DNA from: Rhodocyclaceae bacterium
GTDB lineage: Bacteria; Pseudomonadota; Gammaproteobacteria; Burkholderiales; Rhodocyclaceae
Assembly: GCA_006218025.1 (NCBI GenBank)
Contig: VBWA01000023.1
Coordinates: forward strand, 87,897-149,496
Length of the DNA stretch: 61,600 bases
Direction of reading: 5' to 3'
Part shown: piece after piece, positions 8,097 through 16,671 of the stretch
How positions within the stretch are numbered: the stretch's first letter is position 1
Layout of the letters: the number at the start of each line of letters is the position of its first letter
Made by a program: the position numbers and the translations under genes
Notes under the pieces: generated by a model
What the model saw: the letters and a program-made list of their open reading frames with translations, nothing else
Told to the model about the DNA's origin: nothing
The model's database searches: none

Positions 8097-9014
8097 TCAG
8101 CGCTTCAGTTCCCTCAGCAATCCTTCGATCATGCGTTGCGCCTGTCCGAGATAGGCGCTGCCGAACAGGTTGAAGTGATTGAGGATGTGGTACAGGTTGT
8201 AGAGCGGCTTGCGCGTTTCATAGCCCGAGTCGAGCGGCCACGCCGCTCGATAGGCGGCAAAAAAGCTGCTGGGAAAGCCGCCGAAAAGTTCCGCCATGGC
8301 AATGTCGGTTTCGCGGTCGCCGTAGTAGCAGGCCGGATCGAAGATCACCGGCGTGCCTTCGCGGGTTTGCGCCGCGTTGCCCGACCACAGGTCGCCGTGC
8401 AGCAGGCTCGGCGCCGGCTGGTAATCGATGAAAAGGCCGCCGATGCGCTCGATGATGGCGTAGCCTTTCGCCACCAGCGCCTTGTCCACGCCGTTTTGCA
8501 GGGCGAACTGCAGCTGTGGCCGCAGTCGGCGCTCGCCGAAGAAATGCGGCCAGCCCGGATGCGGCGCATTGAATTGGGGTGTTGCGCCGATGAAGTTGTC
8601 CTCGCGCCAACCGAACGAGTCTCCACTCACGCGATGCAGTTGCGCCAGCGCCGCACCCAGGCGGGCGCCGCCTGCCCGATCCAGCGCTGACAGATCGAGA
8701 TAGTCGAGCACCAGAAAGGCCTGGGTCGGCGTCTGGCCCAGGGTGACGAAAGTCGGCGTTGGTACCACGGCGGCGGCGGACAGCGCTTGCAGTCCCTGCG
8801 CTTCCGCGGCAAACATCGGCGCGGCGGCAAGCGCGTTGGCCTTTACGAAATAGTGGCGGCTGCCGTCGTCAATGTGCCAGGCACGGTGAATCGAGCCGCC
8901 GCCGACGGGGCTGGCCGCACGGGGCCTGAAGGGGATTCCGGTGCGCCCGGCAATCGCCGCCGCAATCAAGTCGAATTCGGCGCTGGATTCGGGCGTCAAA
9001 GCGTCCGACGTCAA
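8097..9014 (-). CDS. Fructosamine/ketosamine 3-kinase family protein
   Basis: A 305-residue kinase-like protein with the aminoglycoside-phosphotransferase fold: glycine-rich VGGGSIHRAW, Lys in YFVKAN, catalytic loop LLHGDLWSGN and metal-binding FDPACYYGDRETDIAM. The family phosphorylates sugars on glycated amines so that they detach; bacterial members mostly act on ribulosamines or erythrulosamines. Its start overlaps the stop of the Ser/Thr kinase gene (ATGA), so both are made together. The pairing with a regulatory kinase is unusual and its meaning is unknown. Confidence 0.88.
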   Translation of the reverse strand: MTSDALTPESSAEFDLIAAAIAGRTGIPFRPRAASPVGGGSIHRAWHIDDGSRHYFVKANALAAAPMFAAEAQGLQALSAAAVVPTPTFVTLGQTPTQAFLVLDYLDLSALDRAGGARLGAALAQLHRVSGDSFGWREDNFIGATPQFNAPHPGWPHFFGERRLRPQLQFALQNGVDKALVAKGYAIIERIGGLFIDYQPAPSLLHGDLWSGNAAQTREGTPVIFDPACYYGDRETDIAMAELFGGFPSSFFAAYRAAWPLDSGYETRKPLYNLYHILNHFNLFGSAYLGQAQRMIEGLLRELKR

Positions 9015-10324
9015 AGCGATGCAAGACGCGCATTGGCATCGGACAGGCGTCCGGCGATGACGTCAAGAAAGCCCTGATAGAAATGCATCCTGCAGACATC
9101 CGAGGAGTGTTGCAGGGCTTGCGCCGAAATGGTGACGACGCGCGTGGCGGTCTGTGCCACCACGTCCGCGCCCCGGGTGTGTTCGCCGCGGCGGATGATG
9201 GCCATTTCCCCGAAGCATTGGCCAGCCGCCAGGGTTCCCAGCGAATGGCCGCTTTTCGAGACCGTCAGTTCCCCATCGAGCACGAACGCAAAAAAATCGC
9301 CGCGTTCGCCATCGCGCATGATCAGCGTGTTGGCCGCTACCTCGTCCCAGCGCGAGAAGCGCACCACTTCCCACAAATGGACATCGGAAAACTCGTTGAA
9401 GAACTGCAGCGCGCGAAGAGCCTCGAATTTCTCGCTGTCCGGAAATGCCTGGCGCTGCGCCAGGAGCTGCTTGTTGCGAAAGGACTGGGCGAGATCGTGG
9501 GAAAACTCCTCCCAGCTTTGGTAGCGCGCCGCGATTTCCTTCTGCATGGCGCGGGCGACCACGGCATCGAGACTCGTCGGCATGTCGGTGCGGAAGGTCG
9601 AAGGGGGTGGCGGATCGGTATTGCAGATCTGATAAATCATGCCGTAGTTGGAGGTCGACTGGAACGGCAGCCGCCCGGTCAGCAACTGGTACATCACCAC
9701 GCCCAGCGAGTAGATGTCGGTCTGGTGATTGAGCGCCATGTCGCGCACCTGCTGCGGCGACATGTAGGCCGGCGAGCCGACGCCCGACACCTGGGTGCGC
9801 GTTTGTTCGGAGCTGGTCAACATGGCCGCGCCAAAGTCGGAGATCTTGATGTCGCCGCTGGCTCGTTCGGCGCTGTCGCCCGCGTTGACCAGCAGGATGT
9901 TCGCCGGCTTGATGTCGCGATGGGTAATGCCGGCGCGGAAAGCATAATCAAGCGCGCGGGTGCATTTGAAGATCATCTCCACCAGGCGGTCAACCGGCAG
10001 CAGCGCGCTGGGGGTGCAGAAGGGTTCCAGCGTGCCGCCTCTGACGTATTCCATGACGATATAGCTCTGCTCGTCTTCGATTACGGCGTCGAAAATCTGC
10101 ACGATGTGCGGATGTGCGAGCTTTCCGGCGAGAGACGCCTCGGTCATCAGCAGATTGCGGTAGAGCTTGCCGCGTTCCTTGTCGCGCAGCACCTCGGGGA
10201 AGATCGCCTTGACAGCCACTTCGCGCTCGGCAAAGGGATCGAAGCCGAGGTAGACGATGGAGGTGGCGCCCTCCCCGAGCTTCTTGCGAATCTCGTATTT
10301 GCCGATGCGCTCGGGAATGGACAT
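9011..10324 (-). CDS. Ser/Thr protein kinase fused to a cyclic-nucleotide-binding domain
   Basis: A 437-residue cytoplasmic protein. The Hanks-type kinase domain (about 8-270) has GEGATSIV, VAVKAI, catalytic THRDIKPANILL and metal-binding SDFGAAM, followed by the APE-like SPAYMSPQQ. A C-terminal domain (about 310-425) has the CAP/CNB pattern IMRDGERGDFFAFVLDGEL and GTLAAGQCFGEMAII with RRGEHTRGADV. The last element resembles the phosphate-binding cassette, though its key Arg spacing should be checked. There is no membrane segment. Cyclic AMP could control its activity, and a class III cyclase is encoded about 4 kb away. It is upstream of and coupled to the fructosamine kinase gene and 10 bp downstream of argH. 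Confidence 0.9.
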   Translation of the reverse strand: MSIPERIGKYEIRKKLGEGATSIVYLGFDPFAEREVAVKAIFPEVLRDKERGKLYRNLLMTEASLAGKLAHPHIVQIFDAVIEDEQSYIVMEYVRGGTLEPFCTPSALLPVDRLVEMIFKCTRALDYAFRAGITHRDIKPANILLVNAGDSAERASGDIKISDFGAAMLTSSEQTRTQVSGVGSPAYMSPQQVRDMALNHQTDIYSLGVVMYQLLTGRLPFQSTSNYGMIYQICNTDPPPPSTFRTDMPTSLDAVVARAMQKEIAARYQSWEEFSHDLAQSFRNKQLLAQRQAFPDSEKFEALRALQFFNEFSDVHLWEVVRFSRWDEVAANTLIMRDGERGDFFAFVLDGELTVSKSGHSLGTLAAGQCFGEMAIIRRGEHTRGADVVAQTATRVVTISAQALQHSSDVCRMHFYQGFLDVIAGRLSDANARLASL

Positions 10325-10334
10325 CGATCAGGGA

Positions 10335-11738
10335 TCAAAGCCGCGCGCGGGATCGTGCAATGGCGGCCAATACCTGTGCCGGCGCGGTGCCGCCGAGGTG
10401 ATTCCGGGCGGCGAGCGAACCGGCCACGGTCAACACCGCGAATGCGTCATCCTCGATCAGCGGGGAGAACGAGCGCAGTTCGGCAAGCGTCAGATCCGCC
10501 AGATCGCAGCCGCGCAGCTCGCAGGCGCGCACGGCGCGGGCCACCGCTTCATGCGCATCGCGGAAGGGCAGACCCTTTTTCACCAGGTAGTCGGCCAGAT
10601 CCGTCGCGGTGGCGTAGCCCTGACGCAACGCGGCGGCCATGGCTTCCGGTATGACGCGAATGCCGGGCACCAGATCGGCAAAGATGCGCAAGGTATCCAT
10701 CAGCGTATCGGCCGTGTCGAACAAGGGTTCCTTGTCTTCCTGGTTGTCCTTGTTGTAGGCGAGCGGCTGGCCCTTCATCAAGGTCAGCAGGCCCATCAGA
10801 TGACCGAAGACGCGGCCGGTCTTGCCGCGCGCCAGTTCCGGCACGTCCGGGTTCTTTTTTTGCGGCATGATCGACGAGCCGGTGCAGAAGCGGTCGGCGA
10901 GATCGATGAAGCCGATGCGGGGGCTCATCCACAGAATCAGTTCTTCCGAGAGGCGCGAGACGTGGGTCATCACCAGCGACGCGGCAGCACAGAACTCGAT
11001 GGCGAAATCCCTGTCGGAAACGGCGTCCAGCGAATTCTCGCAGACGGACTCGAAGCCAAGTTCCCGCGCCACGGCCTCGCGGTCGATCGGGAAAGTGGTT
11101 CCGGCCAGTGCGGCGGCGCCCAGCGGCAGGCGATTGACGCGGCGGCGACAGTCGGCAAAGCGCTCGCGGTCACGGCGCAGCATCTCGAAATAGGCCAGCA
11201 GATGATGGCCGAAGGTCACCGGTTGGGCCACCTGCAAATGCGTGAAGCCGGGCAGGGGCGTATCGACGTGCGCCTCCGCCGCATCGAGCAGCGCCTGCTG
11301 GAAGCTGCGCAGCAGACCATCGATGTCGTCGATGGTGTCGCGCAGCCAGAGCCGGATGTCGGTGGCGACCTGGTCGTTGCGCGAGCGGCCGGTGTGCAGG
11401 CGCTTGCCGGCATCGCCGACCAGGGCCGTGAGACGCTTTTCGATGTTGAGATGCACGTCCTCGTCGTCGAGATTCCAGTTGAAACCGCCGGCTTCGATCT
11501 CGCCGGTGATCGCCGCCATGCCCTGCTCGATGGCAGTCAGGTCGGCGGCGGCGATGATGCCTTGCTGCGCCAGCATGTGAGCATGTGCCAGGGACGCGCG
11601 AATGTCCTGGCGCCACATGCGACGATCAAAAAATACGGAAGCGGTGTAACGTTTGACCAGGTCCGAAACAGGTTCGGAAAAGCGCCCGGACCACGCTGCC
11701 TGGGATGCTGGAGACGCCGGAAGTTTCGGTTCTGTCAT
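10335..11738 (-). CDS. Argininosuccinate lyase
   Basis: A 467-residue enzyme of the fumarase/aspartase superfamily that splits argininosuccinate into arginine and fumarate. The signature [12 protein letters not shown] (catalytic Ser loop) is intact, as are [12 protein letters not shown] and the His in [11 protein letters not shown]. Length and N-terminus ([20 protein letters not shown]) are standard. It diverges from the AlgZ-like gene, with a 68-bp shared promoter region. In pseudomonads argH also neighbours algZ/algR. Confidence 0.97.
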   Translation of the reverse strand: MTEPKLPASPASQAAWSGRFSEPVSDLVKRYTASVFFDRRMWRQDIRASLAHAHMLAQQGIIAAADLTAIEQGMAAITGEIEAGGFNWNLDDEDVHLNIEKRLTALVGDAGKRLHTGRSRNDQVATDIRLWLRDTIDDIDGLLRSFQQALLDAAEAHVDTPLPGFTHLQVAQPVTFGHHLLAYFEMLRRDRERFADCRRRVNRLPLGAAALAGTTFPIDREAVARELGFESVCENSLDAVSDRDFAIEFCAAASLVMTHVSRLSEELILWMSPRIGFIDLADRFCTGSSIMPQKKNPDVPELARGKTGRVFGHLMGLLTLMKGQPLAYNKDNQEDKEPLFDTADTLMDTLRIFADLVPGIRVIPEAMAAALRQGYATATDLADYLVKKGLPFRDAHEAVARAVRACELRGCDLADLTLAELRSFSPLIEDDAFAVLTVAGSLAARNHLGGTAPAQVLAAIARSRARL

Positions 11739-11806
11739 AATCGGGTTGCCATGTCAGCTGGCATTGCATGTGGTAAAAACACTGGAAAATCAAAGGTGAC
11801 GGGCAA

Positions 11807-12838
11807 TTGAGCCAAGTACGAAGTATAAGGGAAAACCCTTCGTCGTCCGGCCTGCCGGACTTCGGCAAGCTTGGCATTTGGTGGCGCGTGCTGCTGGCCG
11901 TGAATGGCGGGGCTCTGCTGGGGACTCTGGCGGCCAACCGGGAGTGGCGTTTTTTTGTCGCCGAATTTGTTGAACTGGCGACACTGATTGAACCGGTGAC
12001 GCTGGTCAGTCTCCTGCTGCTAAGCCTTATGAGCGCTTGGTTGGTGCGGCTGCCGAAGAGGCGCGGCGCAATGCTGGTGGTCCTCCTGGTGCTTCTGGTG
12101 ACGGCTGCGGTGCGCGGTCTGTTTGCGGCGATGCAACTGATCGAGCCGGACGTGGCGGGATTCAGCCGGATTTCTCTGTGGGCGGCGATCGGCGTCGTGC
12201 TGCTGCTGGGATGGTTCGAGGTGAGCGGACGGGCGCGGTCGCCCGCCCTGGCCGAGGCACGGCTGCTGGCGTTGACTGCGCGCATCCGGCCGCACTTTCT
12301 TTTCAATGCGTTGAATGCCGTTCTCGGCGTGATGCGCTCCGATCCGCGTCGAGCCGAGACGGCGCTCGAGGAACTGGCGGACCTGTTCCACGTGCTGATG
12401 CGGGAAAATGCCGACCTGGTTCCACTGTCGGAGGAAATCCTGGTGGCGCGGCAATACATCAATCTCGAACGCCTGCGGCTGGGCGAGCGGATTCACGTGA
12501 CGTGGGACATGATGGCCTGCCCACCGGACCCCTTGGTGCCGCCCCTGATGTTGCAACCCTTGCTGGAAAACGCCGTCTATCACGGCATCGAGCCGGCCAC
12601 GGAGCCCGGTGAAATCATCATCCGTTTCGAATGCAAGAATTCCAGATTGCGGGTGGAGCTTTCCAATCCGACAGCCGTCGCCGACAGTCATACTCACGGC
12701 AACCAGATGGCCCTGGCGAATATCCGCGAACGGCTGATGCTGTTTTTCGATCTTGAAGCGACGATGACGACCCAGGTCGGCGGCGGGCGCTTTTGCGTTT
12801 CGATCGAGTTTCCGTATCGTCCGGTGACTGCCAGGTGA
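11807..12838 (+). CDS. AlgZ/FimS-like LytS-type sensor histidine kinase
   Basis: A 343-residue protein with four membrane helices (about 28-140) and a LytS/AlgZ-type kinase core. That core has the phospho-acceptor region RIRPHFLFNALNAVLGVMR, the QYINLERLRLGERI block and the N-box PLLENAVYHGIEPA. The N-terminus SSGLPDFGKLGIWWRVLLAVN matches AlgZ. Translation probably begins at TTG 11807 behind an AAGGTG site. Its stop overlaps the GTG start of the regulator gene. In Pseudomonas the pair controls alginate, pili and virulence; targets here are unknown. Confidence 0.88.
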   Translation: MSQVRSIRENPSSSGLPDFGKLGIWWRVLLAVNGGALLGTLAANREWRFFVAEFVELATLIEPVTLVSLLLLSLMSAWLVRLPKRRGAMLVVLLVLLVTAAVRGLFAAMQLIEPDVAGFSRISLWAAIGVVLLLGWFEVSGRARSPALAEARLLALTARIRPHFLFNALNAVLGVMRSDPRRAETALEELADLFHVLMRENADLVPLSEEILVARQYINLERLRLGERIHVTWDMMACPPDPLVPPLMLQPLLENAVYHGIEPATEPGEIIIRFECKNSRLRVELSNPTAVADSHTHGNQMALANIRERLMLFFDLEATMTTQVGGGRFCVSIEFPYRPVTAR

Positions 12839-13602
12839 ACGCCGGCTTGCGCCTCCTGCTGGTCGATGACGAGGCTCCGGCGCGCGCTCGCCTGCGTGAC
12901 TTGCTGGGTGATATCGCCGCCGAAGTTCCAAGTACCGTGGTGGCCGAGGCGGCTGACGGTTTTGCAGCGCTGGAACGGGCGCAAGCCGGCGATCTCGACG
13001 TGGCGCTGATCGACATTCGGATGCCGGGCATGGACGGCGTGGAACTTGCCCGCCATCTGGCACGGCTGCCCGCCCGGCCGGCCGTGATATTCGTCACGGC
13101 ATTCGACAAGTATGCGGTGCAGGCTTTCGAGCTGGCGGCGCTGGACTATCTGGTGAAGCCGGTACGTGCTGTCCGCCTTGCCGATGCCCTGCGGAAAGCC
13201 ATGCCCCGTGCGGATGATGCAGCCCGTTTCGAACAGTCGGCGCTGGCGACACGGCGAAACCTGTCCTGTCTCGAGCGCGGCCGCATCCTGCTGGTGCCCG
13301 TGGCCGAGATTCTCTATCTCAAGGCGGAACAGAAGTACGTCACCGCGCGCACCGTCGAGCGCGAGTATCTTCTCGAGGAATCTCTGGTACATCTTGAGAC
13401 CGAGTTCGCCGAGCGTTTCCTGCGCATCCACCGCAACTGCCTCGTCGCGCGCGGCGCGGTCACGGGAGTTGAGCGCGCGGCCGACGAAGGCGATACCGAG
13501 GCGCGCTGGCAAGTGATACTCGATGGACTTGCAGAACGCTTGCCGGTCAGTCGCCGGCAGTGGCCGCAGCTAAAGGCTGTGCTCAAGGTTCAGGGGCAAT
13601 GA
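12835..13602 (+). CDS. AlgR-like LytTR response regulator
   Basis: A 255-residue regulator. The receiver domain (residues 1-120) has the acidic pair DDE, phospho-acceptor Asp in VALIDIRMPGMDG and Lys in LVKPV. The LytTR DNA-binding domain (about 150-250) has ILYLKAEQKYVTART and FLRIHRNCLVAR. The GTG start at 12835 overlaps the AlgZ-like stop. The linker between domains carries DNA matching the 27-bp dispersed repeat (13233-13258), read as QSALATRR. The next gene is ispB rather than hemC, unlike the Pseudomonas arrangement. Confidence 0.92.
   Translation: MNAGLRLLLVDDEAPARARLRDLLGDIAAEVPSTVVAEAADGFAALERAQAGDLDVALIDIRMPGMDGVELARHLARLPARPAVIFVTAFDKYAVQAFELAALDYLVKPVRAVRLADALRKAMPRADDAARFEQSALATRRNLSCLERGRILLVPVAEILYLKAEQKYVTARTVEREYLLEESLVHLETEFAERFLRIHRNCLVARGAVTGVERAADEGDTEARWQVILDGLAERLPVSRRQWPQLKAVLKVQGQ
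13233..13258 (+). repeat. 27-bp dispersed repeat, copy in the AlgR-like linker
   Basis: CAGTCGGCGCTGGCGACACG plus GCGA matches the repeat core with two substitutions. It lies in frame between the receiver and LytTR domains, where extra residues would be tolerated. Confidence 0.45.
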
Positions 13603-13736
13603 GCGACCGGGAGTGGTTCCGGACCTTTTTTCTCGGACATGGCCGAGAATCGCAGGCGGGACTGCCGCTCGGTTCCGTTGACGCCGACACACACGCCGCC
13701 TAACATCGCGCCTTTGCTTCAGCAAATGACTCCACC

Positions 13737-14705
13737 GTGGACTTCGCCAGCCTGTATGCCCCCATTGACGCCGATATGCGCGCGGTTGATGCCGTCGTTC
13801 GGGAGCGACTGCATTCGGAAGTGGTACTGGTTCGACAGGTCGCCGAGTACATCATCTCCGCCGGCGGCAAGCGCATGCGCCCCGCGCTGGTGCTGCTTTC
13901 CGCCAGCGCCTGTGGTTACTTGGGAACTCGTCATCACGAGTTGGCGGCGGTGGTCGAGTTCATCCATACCGCGACGCTGCTGCACGATGATGTAGTCGAT
14001 GAGTCGTCGCTGCGGCGCGGCCGCGACACTGCCAACGCGGTGTTCGGCAACCCGGCCAGCGTCCTGGTGGGCGATTTCCTGTACTCGCGGGCCTTCCAGA
14101 TCATGGTCGGCGTCGGCAGCATGCGCGTGATGCAGGTGCTCGCCGATGCGACCAACATCATCGCCGAGGGGGAAGTGCTGCAACTGATGAATTGCCGCAA
14201 TGCCGACATCGAGGTGGATGCCTATCTTCGCGTGATTCGCTACAAGACCGCCAAGCTGTTCGAGGCTGCCGGGCGGCTCGGCGCCATTCTCGGCAACGCG
14301 AGCCCCGAGATCGAGGAGGCGATGGCGGCTTACGGCACGCACATCGGCACCGCATTCCAGTTGATCGATGACGTGCTCGACTACTCGGGGAAGGAGGCGG
14401 AAACCGGCAAGCATCTCGGCGACGATCTGGCCGAAGGCAAGCCGACCCTGCCCTTGATTCATGTGATCCAGCACGGCAGTGCGCCGCAGGCCGCCCTGGT
14501 GCGTAGCGCCATCGAAAACGCCAGTAGTGACAGTTTTGCCGAAGTACTGGCGGCGGTGCGTTCCAGTGGCGCGCTCGATGCCGCGCGCCGACAGGGTGTC
14601 GGCGAGGCGGAGATGGCCAAGGCGGCATTGGCGCCGCTGCCGGATTCAAAGTTCAGGGAAACGCTGCTACAATTAGCAGACTTTGCGGTGCAAAGAAGTT
14701 TTTGA
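13737..14705 (+). CDS. Octaprenyl (polyprenyl) diphosphate synthase
   Basis: A 322-residue trans-isoprenyl diphosphate synthase that makes the ubiquinone side chain. Both aspartate-rich motifs are present: LLHDDVVDESSLRRG near 83 and QLIDDVLDYSG near 210. GGKRMRPALVLL and the KTAKLFEAAG block are also present. It starts at GTG 13737. The 135-bp gap after the AlgR-like gene suggests its own promoter. The tRNA-Pro-like sequence follows by 86 bp. Confidence 0.95.
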   Translation: MDFASLYAPIDADMRAVDAVVRERLHSEVVLVRQVAEYIISAGGKRMRPALVLLSASACGYLGTRHHELAAVVEFIHTATLLHDDVVDESSLRRGRDTANAVFGNPASVLVGDFLYSRAFQIMVGVGSMRVMQVLADATNIIAEGEVLQLMNCRNADIEVDAYLRVIRYKTAKLFEAAGRLGAILGNASPEIEEAMAAYGTHIGTAFQLIDDVLDYSGKEAETGKHLGDDLAEGKPTLPLIHVIQHGSAPQAALVRSAIENASSDSFAEVLAAVRSSGALDAARRQGVGEAEMAKAALAPLPDSKFRETLLQLADFAVQRSF

Positions 14706-14791
14706 CCGCCGCGATGTTTGCAAGGATGACCCCACGGGCCGAACTTCTCAGCCTGTTCCCGCAATGTCCTTCCTTGCCACCAACTTGCCAT

Positions 14792-14864
14792 CGGGGCGTA
14801 GCTCAGCCTGGTAGAGTACTGCGTTCGGGACGCAGGAGTCGGAGGTTCGAATCCTCGGAGGCTG
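14792..14864 (+). tRNA. tRNA-Pro(CGG)-like sequence with a disrupted 3' acceptor strand
   Basis: Positions 1-64 match a tRNA-Pro: acceptor CGGGGCG, D-arm GCTCAGCCTGGTAGAGT, anticodon arm CTGCG-TTCGGGA-CGCAG with anticodon CGG, and T-loop GGTTCGAATCC. From position 65 on the match is lost. The 3' strand reads GAGGCTG instead of the CGCCCCG needed to pair with CGGGGCG, leaving one G-C, one G-T, one inner G-C and four mismatches, and the T-stem loses its last pair. It is probably a relic or a truncated copy. A standard tRNA search may score it as a partial or pseudo tRNA. Confidence 0.55.
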
Positions 14865-14869
14865 ACGCC

Positions 14870-15088
14870 GTGGCGAAATTCCTCCTGTTCATTGTCGTGC
14901 TCGCGGTGATCTATGCACTGGTGCGTGCGTCGAACCGTCGCAGCAAGCCGCCACCCGAGGCGCGCACGCCCGAGGCGATGACGCGATGCGCGCATTGCGG
15001 GGTGCATTTCCCGCGTACCGAATCGGTACGCGGGGGAGAGAACGATTACTGTTGTGAAGATCACCGGCGCTTGGGAGTGAGGTCTTGA
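14870..15088 (+). CDS. PP0621-like small zinc-ribbon membrane protein
   Basis: A 72-residue protein with a single N-terminal membrane helix (VAKFLLFIVVLAVIYALV) and a cysteine pattern C-A-H-C-G-V-H-F-P...YCCEDH resembling a treble-clef zinc site. It starts at GTG 14870, only five bases past the tRNA-like sequence, and ends overlapping pilS (TTGA). A gene of this type in front of pilS is a pattern I recall from related betaproteobacteria. Its function is unknown; the location suggests a role in or around the PilS membrane sensor. Confidence 0.75.
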   Translation: MAKFLLFIVVLAVIYALVRASNRRSKPPPEARTPEAMTRCAHCGVHFPRTESVRGGENDYCCEDHRRLGVRS

Positions 15089-16671
15089 CCGCGCAGGCTC
15101 TCGTGCCGCAGGAAACTGACGCAATCGAATCCTTCTGGCGTTCGCTGCGCTTCTTCTCGATCTACCGCCTGTCGATCGCCGTCCTGTTCCTGGTCGCGGC
15201 GCTTGTCTTCGGCGATACAGTGACTCTTGGCACGCAGGACGCCCGGCTGTTCGGCCGCGTCGCCGCGGTCTATCTCTTGCTGGCCATCGGCTTTCTTGTG
15301 GCATTGCTGCGCCGGCCGCGCCGCTTCAACCTCCAGCTTTCGGTCCAGGTGGCCGTCGACATTGCGGCGCTGACGCTGATGATGTTCGCCAGCGGCGGAC
15401 AGAAGAGCGGGATAGCCGTCCTGCTGCTGGTGGTGGTCGCCGGTGCCGGCCTGGTCGGGCAGGGGCGGATGACGCTGTTCTACGCCGCGCTGGCTTCGGT
15501 GGCGATGCTGCTGGAAGAAAGCTGGCGCACGTTGACGCTGGAAGCCGATCCGGGAGATTTCGTGCGTACCGGAATCATCAGCATCGCCTTTTTTGGCACG
15601 GCGATCATCGCGCAACTCCTGGCACGGCGGGTGGTCGCCAACGAGACACTGGCGCGGGAGCGGGGGCGGGAACTCAACGACCAGTTGCGGATCAGCGAGC
15701 GGATCATTCGCGATATGGAGGATGGAGTACTGGTGGTCGATGGCGACGGGAGGGTACGGCTGCTCAACCCGCGCGCCGAAGCACTGCTGGATGTCCGGGC
15801 AGCAGACGGTGCGGAGCTGGCGACGCTTTCCGGAGACTTGGCAGTTCGCTACCGGATGTGGAGCGCGCAGCCCGTCGAAATGGTGGAAATGCTGAGGCAG
15901 GAAGGGGGGCGCCTGTTGCGCGTGCGCTATCTGCCCTCAGCCGACTCGGGGGGGCATGCGCTCATTTATCTGGAAGACATGGAGCGGGTACAGTTGCAGG
16001 CGCAGCAACTGAAACTGGCTGCGCTTGGACGCCTCACCGCCAACATGGCACACGAAATCCGCAATCCGCTTGCAGCCATCAGCCATGCGGCGGAACTGCT
16101 TGCCGAGGAGGAGACCGATCCCCTGCATCAGCGTCTTGCCCAGATCATTCATGACAACACCCGTCGCCTCAACCGGCTGGTGACCGAGGTGCTGGAACTC
16201 GGTCGTCGCGATCGTGCGCAGCCGGAAACACTGCGCTGGCGCGCCTTTCTTTCCGGATTTCTGGAGGAACTGGCATTGCACGATGCCTCGGCGGCCAAGC
16301 GCATACAGGTTGGCGCGGGTGATGTCGAGCTGCGTTTTGACCGGGGGCACCTCTATCGCGTGCTGTGGAACCTGCTGGCAAATGCGCTGCGCCATGCCAG
16401 CGCAGCGGACGGTGCGGTGCGATTGGAGGCCAAGGCCGCCGCCGCACCCAATAGCGTGGAACTGCATATCATCGACGATGGTCCGGGGGTCGATGAGGCG
16501 CAGCGCAATCAGGTGTTCGAACCTTTTTTTACGACACACGGCGCGGGCACAGGGCTGGGCCTCTATATTGCGCGGGAATTGTGCGAGGCGAGCGGCGCCC
16601 ATCTCGAACTGCTGGATGAGCACCCGGGTGCCCATTTCCGTATCTCCGCCGAAGGAGTCCTATGTCGCTGA
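15085..16671 (+). CDS. PilS, membrane sensor histidine kinase for type IV pilus expression
   Basis: A 528-residue kinase. About six membrane helices (25-190) are followed by a PAS-like region (about 205-300), an H-box LTANMAHEIRNPLAAISHAAELL (His near 322), N-box NLLANALRHAS and G-boxes DDGPGV and GTGLGLYIA. Starts at TTG 15085 overlapping the preceding stop; the N-terminus ESFWRSLRFFSIYRLSI is typical for PilS. PilS phosphorylates PilR, encoded next with a 10-bp overlap. A pilin-like gene is about 14 kb upstream on the other strand. Confidence 0.93.
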   Translation: MTAQALVPQETDAIESFWRSLRFFSIYRLSIAVLFLVAALVFGDTVTLGTQDARLFGRVAAVYLLLAIGFLVALLRRPRRFNLQLSVQVAVDIAALTLMMFASGGQKSGIAVLLLVVVAGAGLVGQGRMTLFYAALASVAMLLEESWRTLTLEADPGDFVRTGIISIAFFGTAIIAQLLARRVVANETLARERGRELNDQLRISERIIRDMEDGVLVVDGDGRVRLLNPRAEALLDVRAADGAELATLSGDLAVRYRMWSAQPVEMVEMLRQEGGRLLRVRYLPSADSGGHALIYLEDMERVQLQAQQLKLAALGRLTANMAHEIRNPLAAISHAAELLAEEETDPLHQRLAQIIHDNTRRLNRLVTEVLELGRRDRAQPETLRWRAFLSGFLEELALHDASAAKRIQVGAGDVELRFDRGHLYRVLWNLLANALRHASAADGAVRLEAKAAAAPNSVELHIIDDGPGVDEAQRNQVFEPFFTTHGAGTGLGLYIARELCEASGAHLELLDEHPGAHFRISAEGVLCR

